Below, in pieces: positions 1-11,613 of a DNA stretch of 64,000 nucleotides. Under the pieces are notes generated by a model. The model saw only the letters and a list, made by a program, of their open reading frames with translations. It searched no databases and was not told the DNA's origin. The position numbers were made by a program, and so were the translations under genes. Location: contig CATQIJ010000013.1 in the NCBI GenBank assembly GCA_958296345.1, positions 434,001 to 498,000 on the forward strand, read 5' to 3'. The stretch's first letter is position 1. Every line of letters begins with the position of its first letter. The stretch is from an uncultured Rhizobiaceae bacterium. Lineage in GTDB: Bacteria > Pseudomonadota > Alphaproteobacteria > Rhizobiales > Rhizobiaceae.

Positions 1-100
1 TTCACCAGAATGGGGTCAATTATACGAACTAAAATGAATAATAATAATAAAATTAAACCAATAAGACGAACTGGTTTAAAAAATTACTTATACTAGCCAT
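1..100 (-). pseudogene. N-terminus of a CHASE2-type cyclase/sensor, probably frameshifted, running off the left edge
   Basis: On the minus strand an ATG at 100-98 opens a frame that stops after 15 codons. A second frame from about position 82 leftwards reads a basic/hydrophobic stretch (KPVRLIGL, a run of Ile/Leu, then VRIIDPILV) that continues to the window edge. Adding one T to the T6 run (complement of 78-83) would join the two into one membrane-anchored N-terminus. Such a start (RLxGL, hydrophobic helix, R-x-x-DP) is what I know from CHASE2-domain adenylate/guanylate cyclases. These commonly sit next to a FecR-domain gene, as here. Only about 33 codons are visible, so the family call is inference and the catalytic domain is outside the window. 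Confidence 0.4.
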
Positions 101-151
101 TATATGATGTTTCTATAGCTTAAGTGCTTCAAATTTAATCTAAAATCAACG

Positions 152-933
152 TTAGTCAGTTCCGGTACTAGCGCTTCCGTTGTTACCATTAGTTCCTGTA
201 TCATCTCCACCACCCGTACTAGTTCTACCGCGGTAACCTTGTGCAGCAGTACCACCACTTAAGCCGCATGTCTTTGCACGCAGCTTAAAATCTTCTTTTA
301 ATGGAAATTGATCTGCAATAAATGGAAAAAACCTTGCCATATCTGCTCGCTCAAAGGTTCCATCTTTTGGCTGTGTAGGCTTTGAAATATTGCCGCCTCT
401 ATCAGCAACTATATAATCGCATTTTCGCCTAATGGTTTGACACTGGCCCGCAAAACTACAAAACTCTACGCGACAGCTAACTAGCATCAAAAATGTTTGG
501 CCTTTAATATGTTGAAGGTCAAATGCAGTTCCTCTAATTCCTAAAGTGCCAACGGGCGTTTTAATTTCATATGCAGAAGACTTACTATTTCCACTGATAA
601 AACGCGTGGCACCACAGCACCTGTTTTTAAAACAAACTTCTTAAATGTAGAGCCGTTAGGGTTATAGACGACTTTATCAAGAACGATATTTGTACCTGGA
701 CCCACCACAAGTTTGGTTCCATCATTAAACTTAAAATGACCAAGGCCAGACGCATTGGCACGAATTCTTTCATTTTCTGTGATTTTTGAGGCTGTGCGAA
801 TTACACGGTTATTATTCCCAGTTACACTGTCATCAACGGAGACGGCTGACCCAATTGTTGATTGAGCATATATTGCACTTGTGAAAAATACCGACGCTGA
901 AGCGGTAAGTATAAGGTTAGGTAAGTATCGCAC
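152..933 (-). pseudogene. FecR-domain periplasmic protein, broken by a frameshift
   Basis: A GTG start at 933 follows a good AGGAG ribosome site and opens a secreted protein with a clear signal peptide (cleavage near AYA-QS). It reads into a FecR-like domain up to VLKTGA near 620. The frame then changes. The correct continuation (ATRFISGNS, YEIKTPVGTLGIRGTAFD, the FecR family's G-x-RGT-x-F signature) lies in another frame and runs to the stop at 152-154, ending in a Gly/Thr/Asn-rich tail. The whole span is 782 nt, 2 nt over a multiple of three. Removing 8 nt around 615-622 restores an uninterrupted KTGATRFISG, so a short insertion between near-repeats (ggcacc/agcacc) is the simplest explanation. 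The intact form would be about 257 residues. FecR here means an extracellular sensory/binding domain, not the iron-dicitrate anti-sigma factor. Confidence 0.75.
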
Positions 934-1126
934 AGGAACACTCCTCTTCGAAAAGTATTATAATTGGTGCCCCAAATTTTAGTCTATGTTCTTATTCATA
1001 TTGGATTTTTCATCGTATTGAGTAAAACAACATCTGTCATCTTTTTTATTTATCATAGATATTCTATCGGTTGTAAAACCGCTAAAACTTACGAATCTTG
1101 GCTTAAAACCGTTGCCCTTGCAGTAC

Positions 1127-2383
1127 CTACCCGCCAGTGCGTGAAAACCTTGAAACTGCTGGCTCTGCAAGAACACCCTTGCCGCCTTGTATCTGATAAA
1201 TCGCCAGACCTCGTTGGGTCGTACCATCGGAACGAATACGAAAAGCACCATTTACACCTTGAAAACCGTTTGGATTTTCAAATGTTTGTGTCGAGAATGC
1301 TGTCTTTCCATCGCCTCTTAAGCGTACAAATTCAGCAGCCAATGTCATTGCATCATAAGCAAGGGCTGCTTGAACACCTGGGCGCGAGCCAAACTTACCT
1401 TGATAACGTCCTGCAAATTCATTGAACTTTGATATATCACGACCTGGATAATAAGCACCTGACACTACAGAGTCGCTAGTTTTTACAGTTTCCCAATTTC
1501 CTGAGCCAAGGATGGTTTTTTCTGAAATTTTAGCACCATTACGTTTTAAGCCGGCTAAAATTAGACTTGGAATAGGACCACCTTCAGGCAAATAAATACT
1601 ATCGGATGTTTGTACAATGCCAACCCCCTCTAAAACGGCTTTTTCAACGCCTGTAGGAGTTCGATCATACTTCATTATATTAAGAAGAATGCCGTTTTTG
1701 CCAGCCATTTCACGCAATACGCGTTCACGCAAAGAACCTTCCGCATTGTTTGGTAAGAAAGCTGCTATTGAACGACGTCCAAGTGAGCCTGCATAAGAAA
1801 TGATGCGTTTAGTATCATCTTGCGGTGTATAAGAAAAAAGATAGACGCCGCGACGTGCTACGCTTGTATCTGTTGAAAATGCCAATGTGACTATATTTGC
1901 TGGCAAGGTAATACCTGAAGCTGCACTAACATTTGCAGCAAAAAGTGGGCCTAAAATAAGTGATGCGCCCTCACCGATTGCTTCATTAGCAACTGTTTGC
2001 GCAACTGCGGCCTGCCCTTTTGTGTCTTTAACAACAAGCTGTACGCGGCCAGAACCAAAATCTTGCATTGCAAGTGCCGCACCATTTCGAAGCTCTTTTG
2101 CTACAGCAGCAGCGCCGCCAGGAATAGTTGAGGGAACAAGAAGCGCTACTCTAACATTGCCTGTACCTATCACTTCACCCTTTGGATTAGGTGTAAGCGC
2201 TTGCGCTACATCAGATGTTGAAGGTGAAGTAGAATTTGGCAAACCATTTGGAACACCAGAGCCGCCAGTACAGGACACTAGTGCTAGTAAACCAACTCCA
2301 CAAACTGAAACCTTGGCTAAAACATTAGACTTACGCTTAACCGCAGATCCAAATTTAGTTAGACTTTCGAAAAAAGCCGCCAT
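1127..2383 (-). CDS. Penicillin-binding protein activator-like lipoprotein (periplasmic-binding fold)
   Basis: The 418-residue product begins with a lipoprotein signal peptide ending at the lipobox LVSC (Cys about 38), so it should be lipid-anchored facing the periplasm. A Ser/Pro/Thr-rich linker is followed from about residue 75 by a type I periplasmic-binding fold (VRVALLVPST, GAALAMQDF, LILGPLFAANVSAAS, and a C-terminal ALAYDAMTLAA). This is the Peripla_BP_6/LpoA-like fold of penicillin-binding protein activators. In rhizobia such a lipoprotein is typically divergent from rsmI-yraN-gshB; here the same arrangement is seen with an oxidoreductase gene inserted. The ATG at 2383 has a GAGGTAGGGG ribosome site. 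Direct activation of a PBP is inferred from the family; a solute-binding role is the alternative. Confidence 0.8.
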   Translation of the reverse strand: MAAFFESLTKFGSAVKRKSNVLAKVSVCGVGLLALVSCTGGSGVPNGLPNSTSPSTSDVAQALTPNPKGEVIGTGNVRVALLVPSTIPGGAAAVAKELRNGAALAMQDFGSGRVQLVVKDTKGQAAVAQTVANEAIGEGASLILGPLFAANVSAASGITLPANIVTLAFSTDTSVARRGVYLFSYTPQDDTKRIISYAGSLGRRSIAAFLPNNAEGSLRERVLREMAGKNGILLNIMKYDRTPTGVEKAVLEGVGIVQTSDSIYLPEGGPIPSLILAGLKRNGAKISEKTILGSGNWETVKTSDSVVSGAYYPGRDISKFNEFAGRYQGKFGSRPGVQAALAYDAMTLAAEFVRLRGDGKTAFSTQTFENPNGFQGVNGAFRIRSDGTTQRGLAIYQIQGGKGVLAEPAVSRFSRTGG

Positions 2384-2511
2384 ACCCCTACCTCGTATAC
2401 TATACTTTACTAAACCCGTACCGTGTTTCGCACATTAACATCACAACCATCAAGACATAAGTCCCTAAAGCGCATATGTCATAAACTGAAGCATTATTAC
2501 AACACAGCAGA

Positions 2512-3900
2512 ATGTTACGCAACGGAATGTTTTCAAATAATTTATTCGATAAAAGTCTTTACGAATATGAGCGCCCACAACCTTCTTGGTGGGAGGCTTC
2601 GGCTGATAAAAACCTAATACTAGATGCCACCCCCTTACGTAGTGAAGAACATTGCGACATTGCTATCATTGGCGGTGGCTATACTGGACTTTCCAGCGCT
2701 TACCATCTTGCTAAAGATTATAGTGTTGATGTTCGTGTTTTAGAGGCAGGGCACATAGGCTGGGGAGCGTCTGGTAGAAATGGTGGTTTTTGCACCATGG
2801 GCGGTACGCAAATTAGCGTAAAAAACCAAGTTAAAAAATTTGGCCTTGAGGAAACACAAAAATTTTATAAAGCGCAAGTTGAAGCGGTGGAGCTTGTTCA
2901 AAACATCCTTGCCGAAGAAAATATAGATGCACAAAAACAAGGCACAGGTGAAATGGTGGTTGCAGAAAAACCATCACATTATGAAAATCTAAAAGAGGAA
3001 TGTGAGTTCAGCCGTGATTCATTAGGCATTGATTGCCGTATGATTAATCAAAATGAGTTTCGCGAAACGCATTATGATGCACCGCATCAACATGGTGCGC
3101 TGATTCAATACCCATCGTTTGGGCTTCATCCACTTCGTTATTGTAGGGGGCTTGCGCAAGCTGCAGAAAAACAAGGCGCTTATCTTCATTCACACAGTGA
3201 AGTTATTGAATGGCGCAAAGAAGGAAATAAACATGTCCTTGAAACCAAGAGCGGGAAAGTGATTGCAGATAAAGTGATTGTTGCCTGTAATGGATTTATG
3301 CCTGAAAATTTAAACCCTAAATTTTCTGCTCGAGCGATGCCTCTTCAAAGCCAAATTATTGTAACACGACCACTAATGGATGATGAACTTAATGCCCATA
3401 ATTGGGTAAGTGAAACACCTGCAATAAACTCACGAAACGTCTATAATTATTACCGAATGCTCCCTGAAAAACGATTGATGATTGGCGGGCGAGCAGATTT
3501 CAAGGGGACGCCAGAAGGCGCGCAAAAAACCGCCTTTGCGCTTCATCAAACTATTAGCGAACTTTGGCCAGAATGGCGCAATGTTGGAGTTGACTACGAT
3601 TGGCGTGGCTTTGTGTGTTTTACGAGCAAGTTACGCCCATCCATTGGACGGATGCCAGATGATTTATCAATTTACTTTGGGTTTGGATATCACGGCAATG
3701 GCGTAAACAATGCGATTTGGACAGGGCGAGAGCTTGCTAGATGGATTGTAGGAAATAATGATAAAACTAACTCTCTGCCCGCACATTTGCCAAAAATTGT
3801 TCAAGGTATTACACCCAAGTTTCCATTACCAAGCCTCAGGCCTTACTATGCAAAAGCTGGCGTAGGTTGGCAGCAGCTTAAGGATAAGTTTGATTTCTGA
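2512..3900 (+). CDS. FAD-dependent amine/amino-acid oxidoreductase (DAO family, PuuB-like)
   Basis: A 462-residue flavoenzyme. After about 45 residues (ERPQPSWWEAS is typical of the subfamily) comes the dinucleotide-binding motif IAIIGGGYTGLSSAYHLA, then EAGHIGWGASGRNGGF, the FAD-contact segment of DAO-fold oxidases. Near the C-terminus IYFGFGYHGNGVNNAIWTG is the second FAD-binding stretch. The relatives are gamma-glutamylputrescine oxidase and similar amine oxidases; the substrate cannot be told. Two starts are possible, ATG 2512 and ATG 2527, neither with a strong ribosome site. The stop overlaps the rsmI start by 11 nt, so the two are probably co-translated. It separates the PBP activator from rsmI, which are usually neighbours, so it may be a lineage-specific insertion. 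Confidence 0.8.
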   Translation: MLRNGMFSNNLFDKSLYEYERPQPSWWEASADKNLILDATPLRSEEHCDIAIIGGGYTGLSSAYHLAKDYSVDVRVLEAGHIGWGASGRNGGFCTMGGTQISVKNQVKKFGLEETQKFYKAQVEAVELVQNILAEENIDAQKQGTGEMVVAEKPSHYENLKEECEFSRDSLGIDCRMINQNEFRETHYDAPHQHGALIQYPSFGLHPLRYCRGLAQAAEKQGAYLHSHSEVIEWRKEGNKHVLETKSGKVIADKVIVACNGFMPENLNPKFSARAMPLQSQIIVTRPLMDDELNAHNWVSETPAINSRNVYNYYRMLPEKRLMIGGRADFKGTPEGAQKTAFALHQTISELWPEWRNVGVDYDWRGFVCFTSKLRPSIGRMPDDLSIYFGFGYHGNGVNNAIWTGRELARWIVGNNDKTNSLPAHLPKIVQGITPKFPLPSLRPYYAKAGVGWQQLKDKFDF

Positions 3901-4768
3901 ATTTCAAATCAAAAATGTTAGTTTTGAAGCGCGCCATATTGAGCCTGGGCTTTATATTGCTGCAACACCAATAGGAAATTTGGGCGATATTACTATTCGC
4001 GCTTTAGAAACACTTGCAGGATGTGATCTCATCGCCTGCGAAGATACGCGCGTTACAGGAAAACTGCTTCGCCATTATGGGATTAATACAAAAACTATTT
4101 CTTATCACGAGCATAATGCGGATAGCGCAGGCCCTCGAATTATTGAAGATTTAAAAGCGGGAAAATCCGTTATTCAAGTATCTGACGCAGGCACTCCTCT
4201 TGTATCTGACCCAGGCTTTAGATTGATCGATTTAGCCTATGAAGCTGGCATCTCTGTTTGGCCCTTGCCGGGTGCAACAGCCCCTGTAACGGCTTTGGTA
4301 GCGAGTGGATTGCCCTCTGAAATTTGGACCTTTGCTGGATTTCTTCCAACCAAGCAAGGTGCTCGCATAGCAAAGCTTGATAACTTGAGCGCAATGCCAT
4401 CAACTCTGATTTTCTTTGAAAGCCCTAACCGTGTTGATAAATCGCTTAGGGATATGGTTGATGTTTTTGGCACGGATAGACAAGCATGTGTTGCTCGCGA
4501 ACTAACTAAACTGCATGAAGAAGTTTTAAAGGGAAGCTTGGGTGAGCTTGCTGATATTTTTTCTGAGAAAAACACCAAAGGTGAGATCGTTATTCTTATA
4601 GCACCCCCTGCTCAACAAGAAATTAAAGATACAGAAGCGCTGCTGCTTGAATTGATGCAAACAATGTCCGTGAGCAAAGCAGCAGCAGAAGCCGCAGCTC
4701 TTACAGGCAGCTCCAAGCGTGACCTGTATCACCAGGCGCTAACTTTAAAAGAAAAACATGAAGGATAA
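3890..4768 (+). CDS. rsmI: 16S rRNA 2'-O-methyltransferase RsmI (C1402)
   Basis: The 292-residue protein transfers a methyl group from SAM to the ribose of C1402 in 16S rRNA. It has the tetrapyrrole-methylase fold: LYIAATPIGNLGDITIRAL near residues 21-39, CEDTRVTGKLL, then SDAGTPLVSDPGFRLI near 98-113 and GPLPGATAP-like LPGATAPVTAL, all RsmI hallmarks. Length fits the family. The start is a TTG at 3890 with AGGATAAG just upstream, placing it inside the end of the preceding oxidoreductase gene. The 3' end overlaps yraN by 11 nt. The rsmI-yraN pair is conserved across many bacteria. Confidence 0.95.
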   Translation: MISEFQIKNVSFEARHIEPGLYIAATPIGNLGDITIRALETLAGCDLIACEDTRVTGKLLRHYGINTKTISYHEHNADSAGPRIIEDLKAGKSVIQVSDAGTPLVSDPGFRLIDLAYEAGISVWPLPGATAPVTALVASGLPSEIWTFAGFLPTKQGARIAKLDNLSAMPSTLIFFESPNRVDKSLRDMVDVFGTDRQACVARELTKLHEEVLKGSLGELADIFSEKNTKGEIVILIAPPAQQEIKDTEALLLELMQTMSVSKAAAEAAALTGSSKRDLYHQALTLKEKHEG

Positions 4769-5126
4769 TCCACACTCTATCAAACGTAAGCGCGCGCAGC
4801 GTTGGGGGTATGTTTCTGAATGGATAGCCGCTGCTAGTTTAATCATAAAGGGCTACCGTATTATAAAATTGCGCCACAAAACTAAACTTGGTGAAGTGGA
4901 TATAATTGCACGTAAAGGGCACTTAATCGTGATGGTTGAGGTTAAGGCAAGACGTACCGTCGAAGAAGCATTTGATGCGGTAACGACCACAAGCCAACGA
5001 AGAATTGAGAGTGCAGGGGACTTATGGCTTGCAACACAAAAGAACGCACACTTACTTTCTATTCGATATGACATCATTGCAGTACGCCCATGGAAATGGC
5101 CTACACATTATGAAAACGCATTTTAA
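4758..5126 (+). CDS. yraN: UPF0102 family protein YraN (endonuclease-like fold)
   Basis: 122 residues, usual length for UPF0102. The core GEVDIIARKGHLIVMVEVKAR (about residues 46-66) gives the D...E-x-K arrangement of restriction-endonuclease-like proteins, and the N-terminal RAQRWGYVSEWIAAASLIIKGY is the conserved helix. The cellular role of the family is not settled; nuclease activity is inferred from the fold. It overlaps rsmI by 11 nt, so its translation is probably coupled, and it precedes gshB by 60 nt. The order rsmI-yraN-gshB is common in Alphaproteobacteria. Confidence 0.9.
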   Translation: MKDNPHSIKRKRAQRWGYVSEWIAAASLIIKGYRIIKLRHKTKLGEVDIIARKGHLIVMVEVKARRTVEEAFDAVTTTSQRRIESAGDLWLATQKNAHLLSIRYDIIAVRPWKWPTHYENAF

Positions 5127-5186
5127 GATTGAAACTCAACGTCGTACATCTTAAATCTGAATCTAAAGAAAACTAGGAGAGTACCC

Positions 5187-6128
5187 ATGGGTTTAAAAGT
5201 CGGTTTCCAGATGGATCATATATCCAGCGTTCACATTGAAGGAGATTCATCTTTTGCTTTGGGTTTAGAAGCTCAAAATCGCGGACATACGCTTTATCAC
5301 TGGGAGCCGAACGCTCTTCAATTACGCAATGGTGTTGTTCGTGCTGCGATTGAAGAAATGACGCTTCGCGATGTAAAGGGTGATCATTATACGCTTGGCG
5401 AAAAGAAAGTTACTGATCTGTCTGAGCTTGATGTTATTCAACTGCGCCAAGACCCTCCTTTTGACATGGCTTACATTACTACTACGCATATTCTAGAACG
5501 GGTTCACCCAAAAACTTTGGTCGTAAATGACCCTGCTTCAGTTCGTAATGCCCCTGAAAAAATCCTGGTTACTGAATTTGCTGACCTCATGCCAGAAACT
5601 CTTATTACGCGTGATGCTGACGCAATAGCTGCTTTTCGTGAAGAAATGGGCGATATCATTATCAAACCACTTTATGGCAATGGTGGTGCTGGCGTTTTCT
5701 TCTTACCAAAAGAGGATATGAACTTTACGTCTTTACTTGAAATGTTTGACCAACAATTCCGTGAGCCTTTAATTGCCCAGCGCTACCTTAAAGAGGTACG
5801 TGGTGGAGATAAGCGTATTGTTTTGGTTGATGGCGAGCCAGTTGGCGCAATTAATCGCATTCCTGCAGAAACCGATGCACGTTCGAACATGCATGTGGGC
5901 GGACGAGCAGAACATTCTGAACTAACAAAACGCGAAAAAGAAATCTGCGAAGCCATCAAGCCAACTCTTAAAGAGCAAGGCTTTATCTTTGTCGGTATTG
6001 ATGTAATCGGGGATTATATGACTGAAATTAACGTCACCTCGCCAACAGGTATTCGCGAGGTGAAGAATTTTTCAGGAACCGATATTGCATCCCTTGTTTG
6101 GGATGCTATCGAAAAACGCGTAGGCTAA
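5187..6128 (+). CDS. gshB: Glutathione synthetase
   Basis: ATP-dependent ligase joining gamma-glutamylcysteine and glycine to make glutathione in the cytosol. The 313-residue length fits the bacterial GshB family. The N-terminal domain shows [20 protein letters not shown], then [17 protein letters not shown]. The ATP-grasp domain has [14 protein letters not shown] near residue 160, [18 protein letters not shown], and the C-terminal [21 protein letters not shown] with metal-binding Glu/Asn. A good ribosome site (AGGAGA) lies 8 nt before the ATG. The stop codon abuts the stop codon of convergent ppa with no bases between. Confidence 0.96.
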   Translation: MGLKVGFQMDHISSVHIEGDSSFALGLEAQNRGHTLYHWEPNALQLRNGVVRAAIEEMTLRDVKGDHYTLGEKKVTDLSELDVIQLRQDPPFDMAYITTTHILERVHPKTLVVNDPASVRNAPEKILVTEFADLMPETLITRDADAIAAFREEMGDIIIKPLYGNGGAGVFFLPKEDMNFTSLLEMFDQQFREPLIAQRYLKEVRGGDKRIVLVDGEPVGAINRIPAETDARSNMHVGGRAEHSELTKREKEICEAIKPTLKEQGFIFVGIDVIGDYMTEINVTSPTGIREVKNFSGTDIASLVWDAIEKRVG

Positions 6129-6662
6129 TTAAGCCTTAGCGTTATGGGCAGCGATTGCTGTTACGATTGCTTCTTTAGCTTTTGCAGCATCGCCGTAACC
6201 GTCAGTTTTTGCCCATTTGTTCTTTTCAAGGTCTTTATAGCGTTCGAAGAAATGTGCGATTTGCTCGCCAACAAGAGCTGGAAGATCTGACATTTCGTGA
6301 ACGTCTTTGAACATTGGATTAATCTTTGGTGATGGCACAGCAATTAGTTTTTCATCGCCGCCAGCCTCATCTGTCATGTAAAGCACGCCGATTGGACGGC
6401 AGTTTATAACAGAACCTGGCATTAGCGGTGTCGTGTCTACCACAAGCACGTCAATTGGGTCACCATCATCTGATAACGTATGCGGAACAAATCCATAGTT
6501 ACCAGGGTAACGCATAGAAGTTGAAAGAATACGGTCAACAAAAATAGCTTCTGAATCCTTGTCCATTTCGTATTTAATAGGGTGACCACCATAAGGCACT
6601 TCAATAAGTACGTTGATATCTTCTGGCGGGTTTTTGCCAACTGGAATTGCTTCAAGACGCAT
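6129..6662 (-). CDS. ppa: Inorganic pyrophosphatase
   Basis: Soluble family I pyrophosphatase, 177 residues, hydrolysing pyrophosphate released by biosynthesis. The signature [11 protein letters not shown] lies near residues 65-75, with the metal-binding aspartates. Other conserved pieces are [38 protein letters not shown] and [12 protein letters not shown]. The stop (6129-6131) directly follows the gshB stop on the other strand, so the two transcripts must overlap at their 3' ends unless both terminate inside coding sequence. No obvious terminator is visible between them. Confidence 0.96.
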   Translation of the reverse strand: MRLEAIPVGKNPPEDINVLIEVPYGGHPIKYEMDKDSEAIFVDRILSTSMRYPGNYGFVPHTLSDDGDPIDVLVVDTTPLMPGSVINCRPIGVLYMTDEAGGDEKLIAVPSPKINPMFKDVHEMSDLPALVGEQIAHFFERYKDLEKNKWAKTDGYGDAAKAKEAIVTAIAAHNAKA

Positions 6663-6702
6663 GATCTAAACTTTCATTTTGCTTGTGAATTATTTGCGAG
6701 CT

Positions 6703-8076
6703 TTATAGCGCAGTCACAACCATCTGCAACCCACCTTTCGGCTGAGTTGTTAATTTTTGCACTGGCCAAGGCTGTTCAGCATCTTCTGCCATGTCAAATC
6801 TAAATCTCGATAATAAAATTCCAAGCGCAATAACTGCCTCTTGCAACGCAAATGATGCCCCAATACAGATGCGCGGCCCTGCACCAAAGGGTAAGTATTG
6901 GTATTTTTGTTGCTTTTCACGGTTCTCAGGTAAAAATCTTGACGGCATAAAAGCGTCGGGATTATCCCAATATAAACGATGGCGATGTAACGTCCATGGC
7001 ATAATCATAACCTGCGTGCCTTTGGTTATGGTCAACCCTTCCCATTCAATATCGTTGATTGCTGCCCTACTAATGGTTGGAGCTGGAGGATAAAGCCGCA
7101 TGGCTTCTTCAAAAACGGCCCTTGTTTGAGGCATTGCAGCCAGCCAATCAACGGGGTCTTTAACCTCGCGCGTTACTCTAGCAACTTCTTCTTCTACTTT
7201 TATACGTTCTTGCGGTGCTTGAGATAATAAATAAATTGCCCAACCCAATGCACGCGCCGTTGTTTCATGTCCTGCGCCAATAAAAGTAATCACATTATCT
7301 TCAATTTCGGCGCGAGTAAGACCTTCTGGCCCTTCAACGTTTAACAGCAAAGTCATAAAATCATCTGGCACAGCCTCGCCAGAGACTATCTTTGACTTTC
7401 TTAGATCCACTGTCTCAGTTACTAGTTTACGAAAATATGCTAACGGCTTGCGTGCTCTTATTCTTGTAAAACGAGGCACCCATTCTGGCGCGCCTAGAAT
7501 GTCGAGTGGATCAACACGGCCTGCGGTTTCAAATAATCGTTCAACTTGCTCACTAAAAGTGTCAGGATTACCAACGATTTGTTTAGAAAAGAGTGTTTCA
7601 GAAAGAATATCGAACGTTAGTTCAGTCATGTGATGGGCCATATCAAATGGCCCTTCTATGGTTTTATAACGTTCTACAAACTCTTCTGTAGCTGTGAGCA
7701 TAGACTGCGCAAAACCATGGATGTGGCGTGGAGTAAACACCGGTGCCATAGCCTTTCTAGAACGCTTCCAAGTATCACCTTCCGCAGTTAACAACCCATC
7801 CCTTAAGATTGGTCGCAATAGTAATTGACGAACCTTAGCCATTTTATAATTGGAGGCCTGATCAACCAACACATGTTTGATAAGGTTTGGATCGTTTACC
7901 ACCAATAAAGGGCCACCAACGCCAGAGCGAATATAAACATAAGGTTCGTTGTATGAAGGTTCGCCCCATAATTCTATCGGGTTTTTGTAAAGGACCTTCA
8001 ACATTTGGAACAATGAAGGGGGAACTGCTCTAGGCTTTGGGGCAGGTGGAATAAAGGGGGCGGGGGCAGTATCCAT
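6703..8076 (-). CDS. Cytochrome P450
   Basis: 457-residue soluble P450, without a membrane anchor but with a Pro-rich N-terminus. All hallmarks are present: the I-helix oxygen-binding AGHETTARA, the K-helix ExxR in EEAMRLYPPAP, the PERF-like region PSRFLPENR, and the heme-binding FGAGPRICIG with the thiolate Cys404. Length, the APTISRAA segment and the C-terminal shape resemble the bacterial CYP families close to the eukaryotic microsomal type (CYP102/110-like), which accept fatty acids or hydrocarbons. The substrate is not deducible. A strong ribosome site (AAGGAGCT) precedes the ATG at 8076. No ferredoxin or reductase gene lies next to it, so redox partners must come from elsewhere. Confidence 0.93.
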   Translation of the reverse strand: MDTAPAPFIPPAPKPRAVPPSLFQMLKVLYKNPIELWGEPSYNEPYVYIRSGVGGPLLVVNDPNLIKHVLVDQASNYKMAKVRQLLLRPILRDGLLTAEGDTWKRSRKAMAPVFTPRHIHGFAQSMLTATEEFVERYKTIEGPFDMAHHMTELTFDILSETLFSKQIVGNPDTFSEQVERLFETAGRVDPLDILGAPEWVPRFTRIRARKPLAYFRKLVTETVDLRKSKIVSGEAVPDDFMTLLLNVEGPEGLTRAEIEDNVITFIGAGHETTARALGWAIYLLSQAPQERIKVEEEVARVTREVKDPVDWLAAMPQTRAVFEEAMRLYPPAPTISRAAINDIEWEGLTITKGTQVMIMPWTLHRHRLYWDNPDAFMPSRFLPENREKQQKYQYLPFGAGPRICIGASFALQEAVIALGILLSRFRFDMAEDAEQPWPVQKLTTQPKGGLQMVVTAL

Positions 8077-8233
8077 AATAATAGCTCCTTGTCATTAACA
8101 TAGGTATTTACAGAGATAAATTCCATAGTGGCAAACTGTCTTGTTAATTGACTACTCAAACACTGGAAAACCTCATCTGAAATTTGGAAATATCACTTAA
8201 AACGCCTATATTAAAGTGAAGACAATTCGCTGA

Positions 8234-10708
<2,475 letters not shown>

Positions 10709-10780
10709 TTGCGATTTGAGTTTTAGCTTTCACGTTGTATAATTTCCTAGCTTTAGCACTTGCTTAAGATGGGATAATAA

Positions 10781-11473
10781 TTGGATAGCCCTAATCGCAA
10801 TACTTCAGATAACATAAAGGTAAAGCCAAGCAGGTGGCGCCTTTTTGGGCTTCTAATTATAATCATTGCATTCATTGCAACGTTAGTTTTTGTAAACTCA
10901 AACATTGGTCTCGACTGGGTAGATAGCTACCATAAATTTCCTGCGAAAATCAGGGAGCTTGGGTTTTTAGGGCAGCTTTCAATTATTGGTTTGATGATCA
11001 TTCATAGCTTTATACCATTCCCTGCTGAATTTGTTGCACTCGCTGCAGGCAACGCTTACGGCACAGTACATGGAACTATATTAACCTGGATAGGTGCGAT
11101 GCTTGGCGCGTCGCTTTCATTTGGATTAACTCGTATATTTGGCCATCCTTTTGTAAGTTGGATCCTACCAATTCGACAGCAAAAAATGCTCGATAAATGG
11201 ACAGACGACCAAGGCGCCATGACGCTTCTTGTAAGTAGGTTTATTCCCTTGATTGCCTTTAATCTTATTAATTACGCAGTAGGCTTAACTAAAATTAGTT
11301 GGTGGACATTCTTATGGACTACAGGCCTTGGTATATTGCCATTGACGGCACTAGTTGTTCATATGGGTGGTCAGATGCAAGAGCTTTCATGGTCGAAGCT
11401 TATTATAGTTTCAATTGTCTGCATTCTCACAATGGCCAGCTTTCATTATTACAAGCGAAAAGCTCAAAAATAA
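10781..11473 (+). CDS. TVP38/TMEM64 (VTT/SNARE-associated) family membrane protein
   Basis: 230-residue inner-membrane protein. A cytoplasmic N-terminus is followed by a first helix (LFGLLIIIIAFIATLVFV), then the VTT core: IIHSFIPFPAEFVALAAGNAYG, GAMLGASLSFGLTRIFGHPFV, and SRFIPLIAFNLINYAVGLTKISWWTFLWTT. The F-x-x-R/G-rich and SRFIPLIAFN segments are characteristic of DedA/TVP38 proteins, which are implicated in membrane lipid or small-molecule handling. The exact function is unknown. The start is a TTG at 10781; no ATG lies nearby, and the ribosome site is weak (GGGA). Confidence 0.82.
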   Translation: MDSPNRNTSDNIKVKPSRWRLFGLLIIIIAFIATLVFVNSNIGLDWVDSYHKFPAKIRELGFLGQLSIIGLMIIHSFIPFPAEFVALAAGNAYGTVHGTILTWIGAMLGASLSFGLTRIFGHPFVSWILPIRQQKMLDKWTDDQGAMTLLVSRFIPLIAFNLINYAVGLTKISWWTFLWTTGLGILPLTALVVHMGGQMQELSWSKLIIVSIVCILTMASFHYYKRKAQK

Positions 11474-11613
11474 TATAAATATACCGCCTTAAGCTGCTGT
11501 TTTATAATCAAATTCCCAAGTGCTTAAAGTTTTATCATTCTTCTTTCAGAAGCCTTGAATGTTCCTGTGCTAAAAACTAGCAATGTGGATAGAGGGAAGC
11601 TCTCTTAGGTGAT

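Noticed and set aside
964-1425. A 153-codon open frame on the plus strand
   Set aside because: It spans the gap and runs antisense to the lipoprotein gene, has no ribosome site and resembles no family; the minus-strand lipoprotein is convincing.
1887-2438. A 183-codon open frame on the plus strand
   Set aside because: Antisense to the signal-peptide and binding-fold coding part of the lipoprotein; composition is a codon shadow.
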